The notes under the pieces are model-generated. The model ran no database searches. It was not told the DNA's origin and worked only from the letters and a program-made list of their open reading frames with translations. Source: Toxoplasma gondii ME49 (Eukaryota > Apicomplexa > Conoidasida > Eucoccidiorida > Sarcocystidae). From it: DNA of 64,000 nt. A program made the position numbers and the translations under genes. The DNA lies in NCBI RefSeq assembly GCF_000006565.2, contig NC_031479.1, positions 5,640,885 to 5,704,884 on the forward strand, written 5' to 3'. Shown in pieces: positions 50,003-57,107 of this stretch; position 1 is the first letter of the stretch, and each line of letters opens with the position of its first letter.

Positions 50003-51748
50003 CTGCAGAGAGCGCATCCGTCAACGCAACAATGTCTATACACATGTATAGATAAATATGTAGAGACAGAAACGTATATTTTTTGTAGATGTATGTGTCT
50101 ATAGGCTAGGAACCGACCGAGAAAAGGCCTCGTGAAGCATCGCCGGAGTCGTGGAAGTGTGAACATTTCTCAGCAGAAGCCGCCCACTGCGGACAATCTC
50201 TCCCTCGAGACTCTGGCCTCTGCTTAATGCTTCCCAGTAGGTTTTTTCTTCGATTCCATAAGTGCCAGTCGCAGAAGTCTCTCCCCTCTTCCAAGTCTCG
50301 TCACCCTCTGAAAAGATTCCTCTCTCTCGCTCCCTGTCTTCTCGCTTGTGTTCTCCTCCTTCTCGCTCTTGTTCTGCCTCTCCCGCCTCTTCCTCTCGCT
50401 GGCGTTCTTGTCCCCGCTCGTCTCTCAAGATGTTTTTGTCTGTTCGTCTTTCTTGTACGTTGTTTTCCTGGTTTCTGCGGGAGTTCTCGTTCTCTCTTCC
50501 AGCTCGGAAGGAATCAGGAACAAAGGCGTGTAAAGAGATTCGCCTTTTTTCTTTCGACAGAAGGTGCCAAGTACGGTCGCGCTCCTGCAGAGCCGCACAA
50601 GACAGCTTTCTTTGTCTTAGCTCCTCTGTCTCCTCTGTCTCTTCTGTCTCTCCGGGATCTTTCGCTTCTTGTGTCTCTGCAGAAATCGCGAAAGTTCCAT
50701 ATTTTCCCCAGGTGGTGCTCTCCGGGGCGTCGCCATTGGCTGCGCGGGCGTCTTCTGTGGCGACGTCCAGATTTCCACCGCGAGAGAATAGAGAGGACGC
50801 AGCTCCGGAACGTATGGGAGAGGCGTCGGAAGCAGATGGAGATCGAGACGAACAAGAAGAGAAGAGAGAGCTGGCAGAGGGAGAACGAGAAGCCAGCAGA
50901 GAGCCTGGAGGAGGCGAAGAAGAAGAGAGAGAGAGACAAGCAAAGCGCAGCGGAGAAGAAGAAGGCGCGGCAGCGGAAGATGGCGAAGGAACAGGAGAAG
51001 ACAGAGGCGGAGGAAAAGGGGAGGCGAAGGAAGAAAGTAGAGAAGAGGAGGAAAACGAGGAAGAGAAAGAAGAAGGAAGTAGAGAAGAGGAGGAAAACGA
51101 GGACGAGAAAGAAGAAGAAAGCAGAGAAGAGGAGGAAAACGAGGAAGAGAAAGAAGAAAAGGGAAAAGCTAAGCAAGGTAGAGAAGGCAAAGAGGGTGAA
51201 GAACACAGAGAATAATGAGAAGGACAAGGGAGAGGCGGTGGAGGAGGAATAACGGCTACGGATTTCGTCTGTTTCTTTTTCTTATTGCGGTTCACACTCT
51301 CGCGCAGAGATGGCGAACCTGCCGGCTGTTGACTTCCGGATTTTGGAGGCGACGCCAAAGGCCACCGGTCTTTGCCCTTCTTTTTCTTCTCGAGTTTCTG
51401 GATTTTCTCGACTTTCTCGAGTTTTCTGCATGGCTTGATTTCGTCGTCTGCCTTGCTGGCCTTCTTGCCTCCGCGCTTGGACGAGAGAGGCGTCAGAAGA
51501 CTGCTGAGACTGGCGACTCGTACACAGCGTCTGTCGGGGACGTTTTCCTCGCCGTCTTCTATGGCCCACCACACACCGCCTTCCTCTTTCCCTGCTGTCT
51601 TTCCGGTTCCCTCGGTACCGCTTTTACATGGAGGCGCTGCACCTCTCGCGTTTCTTTCTCGTCTTCTTCTCGCCGTCCTTCTCTGCTGTCTCGGCGTCTC
51701 CGCAAGAGGACCTGCCTCTCCATCCCCTCGGGATCCTCCTGAATGCAT
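20618..51748 (-). CDS. Cellular RNA-dependent RNA polymerase (RDR/QDE-1 family), about 31-kb gene
   Basis: Would copy single-stranded RNA into double-stranded RNA that feeds Dicer/Argonaute silencing. Conserved RDR blocks occur in family order on phase-linked exons: [10 protein letters not shown] (42352-42490), [12 protein letters not shown] (41425-41709), DGSGAIS...[11 protein letters not shown] (40597-40808), LPYFLNRQ (39650-39703), [11 protein letters not shown] (38695-38791), KKARIFVE (37958-38151), [13 protein letters not shown] (37011-37355), DVIVFPS (36044-36336), [14 protein letters not shown] and LAVDAPQTG (34205-35039), [11 protein letters not shown] (33378-33519), ESEAEIITG (22476-23488) and LISFAWCIY (20618-21733). 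An RRM-like fold precedes the core. My reconstruction gives about 3,700 residues, roughly three times a plant RDR; the excess is low-complexity or unrecognised insert. T. gondii is known to encode such an enzyme. The start at 51748, the 43.8-45.2 kb exons and the exon between 25.7 and 23.5 kb are unsure. Confidence 0.85.
22327..22366. repeat. (TA)n microsatellite
   Basis: TATATA run with one AAATA interruption, in the intron just 3' (minus sense) of the 22476-23488 exon. Confidence 0.92.
22476..23488 (-). CDS. RdRP C-terminal exon with SEAEIITG block
   Basis: Acceptor CGTTTCAG, donor AGCAAA before GTCAGT. A Ser/Ala-rich first half is followed by [40 protein letters not shown] and [20 protein letters not shown], the RDR '..LM..Y.i.sEaEi.tG' helix. 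The plus strand is open for 317 codons over the same DNA but has no homology. Confidence 0.8.
25311..25576. repeat. Clustered (TA)n microsatellites
   Basis: Pure (AT)n at 25311-25344 and a longer TATA/TTTATA array at 25500-25576, separated by gtacgtatata-type sequence, within an RdRP intron. Confidence 0.9.
25695..25853 (-). CDS. RdRP insert region, 53-codon exon
   Basis: Acceptor CTGCTTCCAG; reads [20 protein letters not shown] then [20 protein letters not shown] and ends GAC before GTCTCC. It is an acidic segment followed by an amphipathic helix. Another exon of one-base outgoing phase must lie between this and 23488. A candidate near 24.5 kb reads [20 protein letters not shown] but its junctions are unclear. 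Confidence 0.5.
26187..26663 (-). CDS. RdRP insert region, 159-codon exon
   Basis: Acceptor CTGTGAGCAG, donor GAGGAG before GTGACG. It reads [20 protein letters not shown], a Ser-rich tract of about 60 residues, and then [20 protein letters not shown]. No domain recognised. The plus strand is strongly purine-rich here, mirroring the Ser/Leu/Pro codons. Confidence 0.55.
27357..28136 (-). CDS. RdRP insert region, 260-codon exon
   Basis: Bounded by TTCTTTCTCAG and CTCGAG before GTAAGC, phase 0 at both ends. It reads [40 protein letters not shown], a Ser/Ala-rich middle, then [20 protein letters not shown] and [21 protein letters not shown] do not recognise a domain. The mix of hydrophobic strands and charged helices suggests a folded segment rather than pure low complexity. 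Confidence 0.6.
28649..29709 (-). CDS. RdRP insert region, exons at about 29.6-29.7 and 28.65-28.9 kb
   Basis: A short candidate 29627-29709 (phase-compatible with the exon before it) reads [18 protein letters not shown] longer exon ending at 28649 (CTCTCCG before GTAAGACC) reads [20 protein letters not shown], then [20 protein letters not shown]. Its 5' edge, probably near 28.9 kb, is not fixed. Confidence 0.45.
29265..29570. repeat. TA and GATA-rich microsatellite cluster
   Basis: (TA)n at 29265-29294 and about 29484-29505, with intervening gatagatag/gacata repeats, in an RdRP intron. Confidence 0.85.
29809..30579 (-). CDS. RdRP insert region, exons at 30.4-30.6 and 29.8-29.96 kb
   Basis: Exon 30426-30579, after CCATTTTTCAG, reads [20 protein letters not shown] then [11 protein letters not shown] and ends at GTGAGC. 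Exon 29809-29956, after CATCTCTGCAG, reads [20 protein letters not shown] then [20 protein letters not shown] and ends at GTGAGA. Phases agree. I recognise no RDR motif, but direction, splice quality and position between the catalytic exon and the C-terminal tail place them in the same gene. Confidence 0.55.
30085..30255. repeat. (TA)n microsatellites
   Basis: Short run at about 30087-30106 and a long run at 30198-30250 in an RdRP intron. Confidence 0.9.
31700..32349 (-). CDS. RdRP low-complexity exon (Ser/Pro/Leu repeats)
   Basis: Starts after CTAACTGTAG with [16 protein letters not shown]. It then enters about 150 residues of Ser, Pro, Leu and Phe with tandem SSLPSS and PPPPSS units, then [15 protein letters not shown]. 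The 3' junction is not fixed: the following firm exon needs two leftover bases and no donor of that phase stands out, so the end near 31700 is approximate. The frame stays open to 31526. Confidence 0.55.
31855..32110 (-). repeat. Coding minisatellite encoding SSLPSS/PPPPSS units
   Basis: Plus-strand purine repeats (gaagaaggaagagaggatgg and ggaggaaaagaagaagaagg units) recur several times. Read on the minus strand they give SSLPSS and SFPPPPSS repeats within the RdRP open frame. Unit length varies, so slippage is likely. Confidence 0.85.
33378..33519 (-). CDS. RdRP exon with SDSILGRLF block
   Basis: Follows TCTCTTCACAG and reads [20 protein letters not shown], matching the RDR 'Y.S..iLG.Ly' element after 'P.FM'. 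It ends one base into a codon before GTAAGG. In-frame reading continues beyond the donor without homology. Confidence 0.85.
33881..34125. repeat. Long TATATG/TATATA array
   Basis: About 245 bases of interspersed TATATA, TATATG and TATAAACATA units, among the longest simple arrays in the window. It lies in the intron directly after the RdRP catalytic exon. Confidence 0.93.
34205..35039 (-). CDS. RdRP catalytic exon (GGDLDGD) with LAVDxPxTG block
   Basis: 835 bases, entered from CTGCAG and left at GAAAAG before GTTTCA. It reads [20 protein letters not shown] then WDPDLL. The three Asp of DLDGD (codons 34967-34981) are the metal-binding residues of the double-psi beta-barrel catalytic site shared by cellular RdRPs. 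After a Ser/Arg-rich insert of about 130 residues come [16 protein letters not shown] sequence, [20 protein letters not shown] and QIPHFM, the family block 'AVDfpKTG...P.fm'. Lys of 'PKTG' is Gln here. Phase matches both neighbouring exons. Confidence 0.92.
36044..36336 (-). CDS. RdRP exon with DVIVFPS block and acidic insert
   Basis: After TTTTTCCAG the exon reads [16 protein letters not shown], then [12 protein letters not shown], equal to the RDR 'dcliFPq' strand that normally lies just before 'G.RPh...sGsDLDGD'. Here it is followed by about 60 residues rich in Ala, Glu, Asp and Lys ([18 protein letters not shown]) before an AGCTG donor. The next exon resumes near the catalytic loop, so the two conserved elements are pushed apart. 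Confidence 0.8.
37011..38791 (-). CDS. RdRP core part 3: LNRQ downstream helices, PC-LPGD strand
   Basis: Exon 38695-38791 reads [20 protein letters not shown], the helix following LNRQ. Exon 37958-38151 reads [20 protein letters not shown] and ends [11 protein letters not shown]. Exon 37011-37355 reads [21 protein letters not shown] and [20 protein letters not shown], matching the RDR 'GclDE.g.L..g.vfvq' and 'gyVavaKNPClHPGDvr' blocks. The Asp-Glu of the 'lDE' site is replaced by PDF here. An insert of about 60 residues separates the two halves of the last exon relative to plant RDR6. All three phases chain. Confidence 0.85.
39418..39475. repeat. (TA)n microsatellite
   Basis: TATATA run followed by TATTTATA units in the intron after the LNRQ exon. 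Confidence 0.9.
39650..40808 (-). CDS. RdRP core part 2: DGxGxIS, QIRxGGxKG, SMxKF and LNRQ blocks
   Basis: Exon 40597-40808 follows CATTTTTTCCAG. It completes DGSGAIS, then reads [19 protein letters not shown] and [13 protein letters not shown], matching the RDR blocks 'DGiG.Is', 'aYQIRygGyKGvv' and 'R.SM.KF'. It joins directly, in phase, to the 54-base exon 39650-39703, which reads [18 protein letters not shown] and equals the family 'LEi...F.pgfLNRQ'. A GT donor follows Gln immediately. The intron between them carries a long pyrimidine tract on the plus strand. Confidence 0.88.
41425..43480 (-). CDS. RdRP core part 1: QLRD and LGxCFSST blocks
   Basis: Four phase-linked exons. 43396-43480 reads [20 protein letters not shown]. 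43000-43158 reads [20 protein letters not shown], matching the RDR 'lvITPtkv' strand. 42352-42490 reads [20 protein letters not shown], the hallmark RDR 'FLAFSaSQLRdhs.W' block. 41425-41709 reads [20 protein letters not shown] then LLVPDV, the 'AARlGqcFSsT' block followed by the 'vpDi' strand. The last exon ends EFIFT, one base into the codon for the Asp of the next block. It also carries a Lys/Arg/Glu-rich insert of about 35 residues before that. Confidence 0.85.
43832..45186 (-). CDS. RdRP exons, partly resolved (44-45 kb)
   Basis: An exon opening at 45186 (CCCAG acceptor) reads [20 protein letters not shown], in which the Phe-Glu pair fits the RDR 'FE..F..N.LV' region. A later exon ending at 43832 (GCAAG before GTAAAA) reads [20 protein letters not shown] and [20 protein letters not shown]. 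Between them several frames are open and I could not fix the junctions; a short candidate near 44.4-44.5 kb reads [15 protein letters not shown]. Confidence 0.45.
45255..46874 (-). CDS. RdRP exons before the catalytic core
   Basis: Three exons with good acceptors. 46708-46874, after TGTTTTCAG, reads [20 protein letters not shown] and later [19 protein letters not shown]. 46101-46221 reads [20 protein letters not shown]. 45255-45670 follows a long T-tract and CGACAG, reading [20 protein letters not shown]. The first two join in phase at ELTI/EARVV. They correspond in position to the head region of RDR proteins, but I recognise no strictly conserved motif. The 3' end of the third exon (45255) is provisional. 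Confidence 0.55.
46421..46516. repeat. TATATA/CATATA microsatellite
   Basis: Imperfect array with CATATATATAC-type units ending in a pure TA run, between RdRP exons 46874-46708 and 46221-46101. Confidence 0.9.
47463..48228 (-). CDS. RdRP linker, two tentative exons
   Basis: Two candidate exons keep phase between the RRM and the next firm exon. 48095-48228 reads [20 protein letters not shown] and then [19 protein letters not shown]. 47463-47637 reads [20 protein letters not shown] and onward. Other frames over 47.8-48.2 kb are also open, including one ending [16 protein letters not shown], so the choice rests on phase and splice sites alone. Confidence 0.35.
48401..48915 (-). CDS. RdRP exons 2-3: remainder of RRM-like domain
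   Basis: Exon 48823-48915 follows TTTTTTAG and reads [13 protein letters not shown], then [10 protein letters not shown], the beta-2 and RNP1-like beta-3 strands. Exon 48401-48545 follows TTTTCAG and gives [20 protein letters not shown] then LIGDAIQ, the second helix and last strand. Joined to the end of exon 1 in continuous phase, this makes one RRM-like fold. An RRM-like module N-terminal to the catalytic region is known from plant RDRs, which supports placing these exons in the RdRP gene rather than in a separate RNA-binding protein. Confidence 0.7.
49186..49690. repeat. Degenerate GATA/GACA tetranucleotide array
   Basis: About 500 bases dominated by gatagatag, gagagatag and gacagatag units on the plus strand, in the intron between the two RRM-encoding parts of the RdRP gene. 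Minus-strand translation gives only YLSISLS-type nonsense repeats. Confidence 0.88.
49964..49999. repeat. (TA)n microsatellite
   Basis: Pure TA run of 36 bases about 120 bases from the RdRP first exon donor. Confidence 0.93.
50118..51748 (-). CDS. RdRP first exon: low-complexity N-terminus leading into RRM
   Basis: Open for 543 codons from ATG at 51748, reading [13 protein letters not shown], to a TCTCG donor at 50118. It holds a basic Lys/Arg-rich start, a Ser/Phe/Leu tandem repeat (three to four units of [13 protein letters not shown]), a Glu/Arg-rich helix, and finally [14 protein letters not shown], the beta-1/RNP2-like strand of an RRM, followed by the helix AMLHEAFSR. The donor leaves two bases of a codon, which the 48915 acceptor completes. 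The plus strand is also open for 341 and 317 codons here, but without homology. An upstream noncoding or coding exon cannot be excluded. Confidence 0.6.
51020..51160 (-). repeat. Coding minisatellite encoding [12 protein letters not shown]
   Basis: Three to four copies of a unit of about 39-42 bases (gaagaggaggaaaacgaggaa... on the plus strand) within RdRP exon 1. The minus-strand product repeats [13 protein letters not shown]. Confidence 0.85.
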
Positions 51749-54508
51749 CGAAGAAGGCGGAAGGGTGAGATGACAGCGGCGGCGCGTTCGCCGAGACGCG
51801 AAAACTCACAAGACGCGAAACTCGGCAGGGCAAACCTCAGCGAGAGAGACGCTGAGCACAGCGCCTGAGGCTGCGCGGTGCTTTCTCGGGGAGAGGAGAA
51901 AAGCTGAGTTCGTCTTCTTGATAAAACCGTCGGTTGAAGCACACAACACTCACGGGAAGAACAGAGAAGCACAGGAGACTACAAGAAGGTCTTTCAGCAG
52001 CCGAGAGAGAGAGAGAAAACGCGAGACAGAACGCGAGAGAGAACGAGACAGAACGCGAGAGAGAACGAGACAGAACGCGAGGGGACAAAGAGATAGTGGG
52101 GCGGGGAAAGAAGGGAGAGAGGCGAGAAGATTGAGTGTAGGACGAAAAGCGTTTGACAGGAGAGAGGGAGGAGACCACCGAAATAGAGAGAAAGAAGATT
52201 TACACCCCACATAAGGAAACATAAGAGTAGGCAATGGTAAAAAACCAGCTCAGAAAAAGCAACTGAAAAAAAGGATAGAGAAACTGGGGGAAAACGTGTA
52301 AAAATTGTGCCTTTTTCGGACCTGGTTGCCGGGCGGAGGATCGTGTCTCTCGGAGGAAAAAAACAGAGAAGTTCTAATTTTAATCGCATGAGCAGAAGCT
52401 GAAGACTCCAACGGTCAGTCTGGAGAAGCATTTCTTTCTTTCCGGCTCAAAACAGCAAGACAAGACGACCTCTCTTTTGACGCAGAAAAGGGAGCAAATG
52501 TGTCAAATGAGCACCTGAAGGAGGCCGACACCGGTCACGTTCGAAAGCGTCACCGGAGATCAAAACGACAAGGAAGAAAAAGACAAGGGAAACGCGGAAG
52601 AAGTCACATCTCTACAGAACGCGAACTCAACGCTCCCTCTCGCCTTGCACACGCAGACAGACCTCGTTTTCAATCTGTTTTGCGAAACGCGAAAAGGTCG
52701 CTCGGTCCGGACGCAGGACCTCCCTGGGAGAGAAAGCGTCCGACGAGGCACCCTGTGGAGAGAAACGAAGTTCCCTCAATGCAACAAACGCTTAATCGGT
52801 GTTGCCTGGACAGTCTCTCCACTCTTTTTCTGCCTCCAGTTTCTCCAGATCGTTCTGCTCAGATGCTCGAGACACCATCGACACTGGTCGACTCCAAGAT
52901 CCCCATTCGGTCCAGAAAAAAAATCAGTTTCTCTCTTTCGACGCAATCTCGAAGCTTCTCTCATTTCCTCTAGAACAGTCTCAACTGTATCTCGAACCAC
53001 TGTGGAGCCACAGACTTCTGAATTGACGTTTGCATGCGACGAAATCACACTTTCAGTGCAACGGTGAGCACTAAACAAATGGGCCTTTATTATGCAGTCC
53101 ATATTCGGAATGGATTCTACGCGAGACCGAAAAAGGCAGTTTTGATCAACAGAATACGCTCTACAGGCGCCGCAGCAGGATGGACATTCCAGACAGACCA
53201 TTCCGCTCCTTTTCTGTCGATTCAATTTGAAAGTTCCACTTCTCTTCTGGTGACCATCTGCGCATTTGCAACCTCGTTTTCCAGATATTCGTACTGGACA
53301 TGAAATTCTTTACCTCTGCACGGGGGCGGAGAGTTCAGCTCCCTGTGTCTCGATGCACATCGAGAATTGCCGCTTCCATTCTCTGAGTGAACATGGCTCC
53401 ACCCGAACGCCCCTGCGTTGCTATGAAGTTGCAGACATCTCCCAACGTCGTTCATGTACACATGTTGCAATTCCAGTCTATGAATTCCTGTATTCTTGTA
53501 TGATCATGCATATATACAGACATGAATGCATGGTCTCTCAGCGAATACCTAGAGAGGAGAGACACATGTCTAAGCAGATATTTAATAGTTGCGCTTTGCA
53601 GAGGAATACTTGTGCACCTGAGAGCGTCGATCAAGAGCGAGATACTTACCTGTCCCCTTATTTAGTGGGCACAACGTGTGGAGTTATGTGCATACACACA
53701 AACATATAATATATATATATATATATATTCAAGAGAGAGAGACATATCTGAGTATGCATTCGCACATCGTTCTAGGTAGTTTCAAACTTGTGTCTATATG
53801 TGTATCCAGAGAGATTTTCGAAATATTTGATGATCGTTCTGTGTGGCATAACGCGCCGCTGAGTCTTGCGTTCAGAAGAGACCGCAAAGACGCATTTGGT
53901 CACGCGCCGAAGAAAACCGTGACGACATCGGAGGTTGCTTTCTGAGTTGCAGAGGAACGAGAGGCTTTTTCTTGCGGACAGTTCGGATTTTCAGGACTTG
54001 CAGATAAACAGGCCTTTCTGACTGCCTCGCGAACTCTCGAATTACGCACGAAAATGCCTTTCTGGTTTAGGGGACCCGATTCCTCGCCCCTGCTGCGAGC
54101 CAAATATGTACGATAGAAATGTCAGGGATTACTCGACTTGTAGAAACAGGAAGACACCTCGCTTTTAGATCGTCTCCCCTGACCCAAAGGAAGTGAAAAC
54201 TTCTCTCTCCTGTGTTTTTGTCTTTTTCTACTGTCCCTCAATCTCCTGTTCACTTCACTTCTTCATGCTTTCCCCAAGCGCTTTTTGCGCGTCTACGTGG
54301 ATGCCTCTTCTTCAGTTACCACGAGAGGATTCCTCTCTCCCATGTCGTAGTCTGCTTCGCTTCCTTCTTCTCGTTCTCCTTAGTGCATTCCCGCTTGTCG
54401 ACTTGAAGAAATCCTTTTTCTGTCTCCCTCCATGCAGTTTTTGCGTGCGCTTCCTCGCGTCCCCGTTCCACCATCCCAAGACACTCCGAACGTATTTTCT
54501 CGCTCCCT
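51749..54508. other. No firmly supported gene; upstream flank of RdRP
   Basis: Probably includes the RdRP promoter and 5' UTR. An open minus frame at 52776-53070 reads VVRDTVETVLEEMREASRLR and ends in a stop; it looks protein-like but has no recognised family. Another at 53900-54080 reads QKGIFVRNSRVREAVRKACL. Either could be an exon of the gene suggested at 54.5-55.8 kb or chance. A tandem repeat lies at 52005-52085 and a short (TA)n run at 53708-53728. Confidence 0.35.
52005..52085. repeat. 22-base tandem repeat
   Basis: About 3.5 copies of a unit resembling gagagagaacgagacagaac, in the presumed RdRP upstream region. Confidence 0.85.
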
Positions 54509-54985
54509 TCACAGGAGGAGAAACTCCAAGGTCGCAAAGTGCCTGGCTCTGTTCGAGTTCTCGCTCTTTCGCCTTTTATTCCGGAGCACATCGTTTCTTG
54601 ACGGAAGCGAGACAAACGATCCAGGGACGTTCTCCACCCAGCGCTCATTCTCAAACGACTTCGTTGTATTCTTGTCCGGTGTCCAAAGTGCACTCTGCGC
54701 GTGGTATGGTGCTCCTTCTGTTACGCGATAGACTGTGACCCTGCGGTATGAATCTACTGGGGGTCCTTCCCTCTCCACGCTGTTCGCTTTAATGCCCTGC
54801 GTAACTCGAGGTACGAACTTCACAGAAAAGACGCTCAGCAGGACTTTCTGCTCAAAGCCCATCAGTCCGAAAGGAAGTGCCAACCAGAAATCTAACTTGC
54901 CCGCCGGTGCGTCCAAGTCGGCTCGCACCATGCCTTCGACTTCGTCGTGTGAACTGCCGGAAGAGTGAGAAAGCGCGACGGCGTT
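54509..54985 (-). CDS. Hypothetical exon, weakly TMEM231-like
   Basis: Open minus-strand frame whose start is unsettled (an acceptor such as CTTCCGGCAG is possible) and which could end at a CTCCT donor before GTGAAG. It reads VRADLDAPAGKLDFWLALPF, then EQKVLLSVFSVKFVPRVTQG and RRVTVYRVTEGAPYHAQSAL. The pattern Asp...GKxDxxxxxLP followed by a hydrophobic beta strand recalls the central part of TMEM231, a transmembrane protein of the ciliary transition zone, which would fit a parasite with flagellated microgametes. The match is by eye and short, so an unrelated conserved protein is possible. The gene would be read before the RdRP gene on the same strand. Confidence 0.35.
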   Translation of the reverse strand, partial: NAVALSHSSGSSHDEVEGMVRADLDAPAGKLDFWLALPFGLMGFEQKVLLSVFSVKFVPRVTQGIKANSVEREGPPVDSYRRVTVYRVTEGAPYHAQSALWTPDKNTTKSFENERWVENVPGSFVSLPSRNDVLRNKRRKSENSNRARHFATLEFLLL

Positions 54986-55627
54986 TCCCCGTTTTCAAGT
55001 TTCTTTTACGACGCATGCCACAGACAGAATCCACGCTTCCGCGGGTGCCCCGTCGATTGACGATCGAAGCCGCGTTCTTCTGCGTCGCGAGGCGGGAGAA
55101 ACTCTCAGCGTGAATACGAGCGTCCTCCCGGGAGGAAATCTCCGCGACACCGACAGAACACAGCGCCCAAACGCGCATCTGAGAACAAGTTACCCGTCGA
55201 CAGGCGAGATGCGCGTCCGTCGTCTTTCTGTCATGTCCAACGCGAAGGCGACGCGACGCATGCACACTGCATGCGCTCCAGCGAGAGTCGCAACGAAGGT
55301 TCTACATTGAAAAAGTTGCCGGCTTGTTTCATCAAACAAACGTGTGGAGACGCAAAACAAAGCGACCCGCAAATGCACAGACATCCAAGGGGAGAGAAAA
55401 CACCCCACATGGAGACACACGGGCGCATGCAGTCCGCCTTTGTCCAAAGTTGGAGGTGATCAACGGAAAAAATGCACATATGTCTACGGATATACAGACG
55501 TAGAGGCAAGGAAACGAAGCGATTTTCGAGATGATCACCAATACTCGAACCCAGAGGTGCACACACACACAGACACCACATGCACGGATGTGGAATTCTC
55601 TCTGTGAGTCTGTATATATGTGAGCCT

Positions 55628-55760
55628 CTTTTCTTTTGCCAAGATCCCGACTGCGAGGGCAAGCAAGGCAAGCCTCGAAATCCAAAAAGAACGGGAGAAA
55701 ACGCGGAGCTCGTCCGGAAAACCGTGTACGTACACCTGGACCACAATGTTTAATCCATTC
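55628..55760 (-). CDS. Hypothetical exon with membrane segment
   Basis: Minus-strand frame reading VYVHGFPDELRVFSRSFWIS then RLALLALAVGILAKEKR, a plausible single membrane helix following a short aromatic/basic stretch. TMEM231 starts with a similar arrangement, so this may be the first coding exon of the gene that includes 54509-54985. No start ATG is certain: the nearest in-frame one is at 55843, giving MLVSVGGQTIGEDTILFVF as N-terminus. Confidence 0.3.
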
Positions 55761-55936
55761 GGATGTGTGCGTGTCAAGTGTGGACAGAAGACGAAAAGAA
55801 TCGTGTCTTCTCCGATGGTTTGACCCCCCACAGAAACCAGCAAACCGGGAAACAGACTTTGTCACTTCGATACCTTTACGGAAAGTTTCCACGCATCTGT
55901 TCACACACAAAAATAAGTACATAAAAGTATCCATAC

Positions 55937-56110
55937 ATGCTAGTATATGTATATATATGTATATATATACAAATATATGTATATATATGTATATACATGT
56001 ATATATATGTATATACATGTATATATATGCATATATGTATGTATATATGTATACACGTATGTATATATATGTATATATATGCACATATGTAAATGTGTAT
56101 TTGCGTGTGC
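55937..56110. repeat. TATATG/CATATA microsatellite array
   Basis: About 170 bases of gtatatatat, gtatatacat and related units between the hypothetical exons and the derlin gene. Confidence 0.9.
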
Positions 56111-57107
56111 GGTCAATTACGAGACATGGCCACCGCTGTCCTCTTTGCACCGGTAGTATCCCCGGAAGACTCCCCGAGCGCTCCTCAGAGCCGCAAAAAT
56201 AAAATCAACACAAAGTCTGTATAACTGTAGGCATGTGCACAAGCATCCCCCGTATCACCACACAGATAGCGCTTTCTGTATCTCGATATGTATGTGCATG
56301 CATTTATGTATGTCTATTTAGGCGATAGGTGGACGCCAGCAGACCCAATCTGGGTCGCCGCTCGGCTCGGAGAGACGGAACTATGTCGGACGCGGAAAGA
56401 CGCAGAACGTCCATACTTCGCATTACACGCATACGCAGAAAACGCATGCACAAACTCGTACAAACATACGTGCTATATACATATATATATATATATAGGT
56501 AGATAGAGTCATTTGCATGGATTTGTATATCCTTTTGAGGTTTTCGGCGGTCTCTTTGAAGGTCGAGAGAGTCATGGAAAGATCTCTCTTTGTTCTAGAG
56601 TGGTGGAGTTTTCCAGAGAAGTGGAGTTTCCGCGACAATCGCCTTCGTTCGTCCTTCTCTGGAGCAACCGCGGATCTCACCACTTGCGGCAACGGGAATG
56701 AAGATGAAGCCGACCGGAACAGAGGCTCCTCCACAGTGTTGACTTTCTTCGTTTCGTCTCTCTCTCTTTCTCCCTCTCCATCCTTCATTCTCTTGCCCCT
56801 ATTCCCAACTCTCTCTCTGTCTCTTCTGTCTTGCCTTCTCTTTCTCTCTTTCTCTCTCTCTCTTTCTCCCTCTCCTCGTCCTCTTCGTCCTGTGTCTGTC
56901 ACTCTCTTGGGGTGAGGCGCGACCTCGCTTCTCCGTGGATCGCCATCCGAGTTCTGAGTCGCCGCGGCTTCTTCCGTTCGCTCTCGTCCCCGGCGACAGA
57001 GACCGACGCGAGGGAGAGCAGAGACACGAGGCTCTCCGCCGCCGCGGCTCCGCGCCGCCTTGAAAGGTCGCTGGCGACATCTGTGTGCATGCTTCGCGGC
57101 TTCGCGT
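56111..57107. other. Derlin downstream region, no supported gene
   Basis: Presumed 3' UTR and flank of the minus-strand derlin gene. Long open minus frames here (Glu/Arg-rich, 56423-57238) overlap the derlin last exon in another frame and arise from a ctctctt-rich pyrimidine tract on the plus strand at 56750-56880. Confidence 0.4.

Noticed and set aside
50227..51252. Plus-strand open frame of 341 codons opposite RdRP exon 1, and another of 317 codons overlapping it
   Set aside because: Arginine/lysine/glutamate repeats with no domain; they mirror the Ser/Leu/Phe codons of the minus-strand exon, which alone joins to an RRM in phase.
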